From the NCBI RefSeq assembly GCF_900105205.1, contig NZ_FNSQ01000005.1:3286001-3350000 (forward strand): DNA of 64,000 bases, given 5' to 3'. Origin of the DNA: Microbacterium hydrocarbonoxydans (lineage in GTDB: Bacteria > Actinomycetota > Actinomycetes > Actinomycetales > Microbacteriaceae). How positions within the stretch are numbered: the first letter of the stretch is position 1; every line of letters starts with the position of its first letter. The translations under genes were made by a program, and so were the position numbers. The notes below the pieces were generated by a model. The model did no database searches, was not told where the DNA came from, and worked only from the letters and a program-made list of their open reading frames with translations. Positions 61,921-64,000 of the stretch are shown piece by piece.

Positions 61921-63197
61921 GTGAAGATCCTCGTCCTCGGTTCCGGTGCCCGTGAGCACGCGATCATCCTCGCCCTGCGGGCAGAGCAGGCGGAGCACGA
62001 GCTCATCGTCGCCCCCGGCAATGCCGGCATGGCGCAGGATGCCACTCCCGTCACTCTCGACATGCTCGACGGGGCCGCTGTCACCGCCTTCGCGAACGAG
62101 CATGCCGTCGACCTCGTCGTCGTCGGGCCCGAGGCTCCCCTCGTCGCCGGAGTGGCCGACGTGCTGCGCGCCCACGGCATCCCCGTGTTCGGCCCCGGCA
62201 AGGCGGCGGCGCAGCTCGAGGGATCCAAGTCGTTCGCCAAGCGCATCATGGATGCCGCGGGCGTACCCACTGGTCGCGCCGTGCGCGCCACCACCGTCGC
62301 CGAGGTCGAGGCCGCGTTCGACGAGCTCGGTGCCCCTCATGTGGTGAAGGCCGACGGACTCGCGGCGGGCAAGGGCGTCGTCGTGACCTCCGACCGCGCC
62401 GAGGCGCTCGCGCACGCCGAGCAGTACCTGCCCTCAGGTCCGGTGCTCATCGAGGAGTTCCTGTCCGGCCCCGAGGTGTCGCTGTTCTTCCTGAGCGACG
62501 GCGACACGGTCCGCGCCCTGAGCCCCGCCCAGGACTTCAAGCGCGCATTCGACGGCGACGAAGGACCCAACACCGGCGGCATGGGCGCCTACTCGCCGCT
62601 GCCGTGGCTCGCCGACCGGTTCGGCAGCGAGAAGGCGTTCGTCGACGAGGTCACCCGCGACGTCGCCCTGCCGGTGATCCGCCAGCTCGACGGTGAGGGC
62701 ACCCCGTTCATCGGCCTGCTCTACGCGGGTCTCATCCTCACCCCCGCAGGTGTGCGCGTGATCGAGTTCAACGCCCGCTTCGGCGACCCCGAGACGCAGA
62801 TCGTGCTGCCGCGCCTGGTGACCCCACTGTCGGAACTGCTGTTCGCCGCGGCATCCGGCACCCTCGAGGACCAGCCGGACCCGGTATTCAGCGACGACGT
62901 CGCCATCACGGTCGTGCTCGCCAGCGAGGGCTACCCCGAGGCGCCGCAGACCGGTCGTCCGATCGAGGGGCTCGCCGATGCGGCCGCGATCGAGGGCGTC
63001 CGTCTCGTGCATGCGGCGACGGCGAGTCCGGATGCTCCGGGGGCTCTCTCGTCGCCACGGGCGGGCGCGTGCTGAACGTCGTGGCCGTGGCATCCGACTT
63101 CCGCACCGCACGTGAGCGCGCCTATCAGGCCATCGGACGAATCACGCTCGAGGGGTCGCACTTCCGCACGGACATCGCCGCGCGCGTCGCCGAATAG
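61921..63197 (+). pseudogene. purD: Phosphoribosylamine-glycine ligase (PurD), one-base frameshift near the 3' end
   Basis: GTG start, probably leaderless or weakly led. Second step of purine synthesis. ATP-grasp features: [62 protein letters not shown] and VIEFNARFGDPETQ. The frame derails at a run of five G (63039-63043) and stops at 63075. The frame one base over continues GSLVATGGRVLNVVAVASDF to TAG at 63197, exactly the normal C-terminus. Restoring one G gives 425 residues, the family's length. As purD is needed for purine synthesis, an assembly error is most likely. Confidence 0.9.
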
Positions 63198-63327
63198 CCC
63201 GCCGCCCCTTCCCCCGGCGTCTCCCGTTTCCCGGGCACCCCTTCACCGCCCCACCCTTCATCCGCACACCCCTTCACCGGGCACCCCTTCACCCGCACAC
63301 CCCTTCACCGGGCACAGCTTCACCGGG

Positions 63328-63407
63328 CACGGCTTCGGATTCCGCGCGCGCCACGCCGCAGCATCCGCCCCTCACCCGGCGCGCCGCGCCGCATCTCCGA
63401 AGTTGCG
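63328..63407. repeat. REP-like inverted-repeat element 6 (80 bp)
   Basis: Arms CACGGCTTCGGA and TCCGAAGTTGCG, 9 of 12 paired, around 56 bp. The core closely matches that of element 7. Confidence 0.65.
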
Positions 63408-63475
63408 CGCACCGGTCGGGACATCAGACCCGGCACACCAGACCCGACACCCCACACCCTTCACCCTTCACCGGG

Positions 63476-63555
63476 CACAGCTTCGGATGCGGGGCGCGCC
63501 GCGCCGCATCATCCGCCCCTCACCCGGCGCGCCGCGCCGCATCTCCGAAGCTGTC
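63476..63555. repeat. REP-like inverted-repeat element 7 (80 bp)
   Basis: Arms CACAGCTTCGGA and TCCGAAGCTGTC, 11 of 12 paired, around 56 bp. The right half of the core (from CATCCGCCCC on) is the same as in element 6, 148 bp away. Confidence 0.75.
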
Positions 63556-63730
63556 CCACCAGACCCGACACACCCAGACCCGACACACTCAGACCCGACA
63601 CACATCGGACGGGACATCAGACCCGACACACCCAGACCCGACACACCCAGACCCGACACACCAGACCCGAGACACCACACCCGACACACCACACCCGACA
63701 CACCACGCCGAACACACCATCCCGGCACGA

Positions 63731-63766
63731 CGAAGGCCCCCACCCGACACCGGATGGGGGCCTTCG
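63731..63766 (-). terminator. Terminator of the amino-acid ABC ATPase gene
   Basis: CGAAGGCCCCCA / TGGGGGCCTTCG, a perfect 12-bp stem with a 12-base loop, 11 bases after the stop at 63777. Confidence 0.85.
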
Positions 63767-63776
63767 ACACAACCCG

Positions 63777-64000
<224 letters not shown>

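Larger units (their letters stand above)
63198..63730. repeat. Degenerate tandem repeats (CCCTTCACCGGGCAC and CAGACCCGACACAC units)
   Basis: The 579-bp gap between purD and the last gene is filled with short degenerate repeats: 14-15-base CCCTTCACCGGGCAC-like units (63218-63330, 63463-63480) and 13-15-base CAGACCCGACACAC-like units (63427-63455, 63562-63720), with two inverted-repeat elements set among them. No gene is seen. Confidence 0.75.

Noticed and set aside
63468..63770. Minus-strand frame rich in Val, Gly, Ser and Cys
   Set aside because: It is the translation of the CAGACCCGACACAC repeats and covers a terminator.

Overview
The window is high-GC DNA with dense, short-spaced genes and Shine-Dalgarno or leaderless starts. 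The gene content (DUF3073 protein, Rv2578c-type radical SAM protein, HtaA heme-binding surface protein with HmuTUV, IdeR/DtxR-like boxes, sterol-carrier-like protein near purine genes) points to an actinobacterium. The style of the proteins, and the frequent GGATGC/GCATCC hexamer, suggest Microbacteriaceae and most likely Microbacterium. That genus call is inference. The window looks chromosomal: there is no rRNA, tRNA, transposase, integrase or CRISPR array that I can support.

Layout. 1-4.6 kb: a secreted anchor protein (cut by the left edge), then a GH3 glycosidase (one-base frameshift) and an MFS sugar transporter, divergent from a double TetR-TetR regulator over paired operators. 5.9-10.4 kb: RecQ helicase, a toxin-antitoxin pair whose toxin carries a nonsense codon, a small acetyltransferase, a lipoprotein and a pirin. 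10.5-18.5 kb: a large subtilase, then an ECF-type importer (S, AA', T) with a siderophore-interacting reductase and a second S component. 18.8-27 kb: acyl-CoA dehydrogenase, M15 peptidase, radical SAM protein, YaeQ-like protein, DEAD-box helicase with a structured leader, and an aldose epimerase. 27.2-31.2 kb: RND exporter with a TetR regulator. 31.3-36.7 kb: a sugar ABC operon (binding protein, two permeases, LacI regulator, Gfo/Idh/MocA oxidoreductase). 36.8-41.5 kb: paired fluoride channels, Rieske oxidoreductase, nitroreductase-like protein, and a MerR/TipAS regulator with a 19-bp-spacer promoter.

41.6-45 kb is the most unusual part. It holds a small one-helix peptide with a basic aromatic tail, a hairpin, an ABC ATPase, a permease (frameshifted in this assembly), a small membrane protein and a site-2-protease-like (M50) membrane protein, arranged as one operon. 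It looks like an undescribed peptide processing and export or immunity system. 45-53 kb: DUF4097/PadR pair under a palindromic operator, universal stress protein, DUF3073, MOSC protein, CynX-type MFS, purF and purM. 53.5-60.1 kb: heme acquisition, with an HtaA-domain surface protein divergent from hmuTUV and two IdeR-like boxes between. 60.2-64 kb: sterol-carrier-like protein, NUDIX hydrolase, purD (one-base frameshift) and the 3' part of an amino-acid ABC ATPase gene.

Two features cut across the window. First, the intergenic spaces hold a family of 79-81 bp inverted-repeat elements (six good copies, one decayed) with 12-bp arms reading CACARCTY inward and a 55-57 bp core. Second, three genes (GH3, the permease, purD) each lack one base in a run of G or C, which suggests homopolymer errors in the assembly rather than three true pseudogenes.
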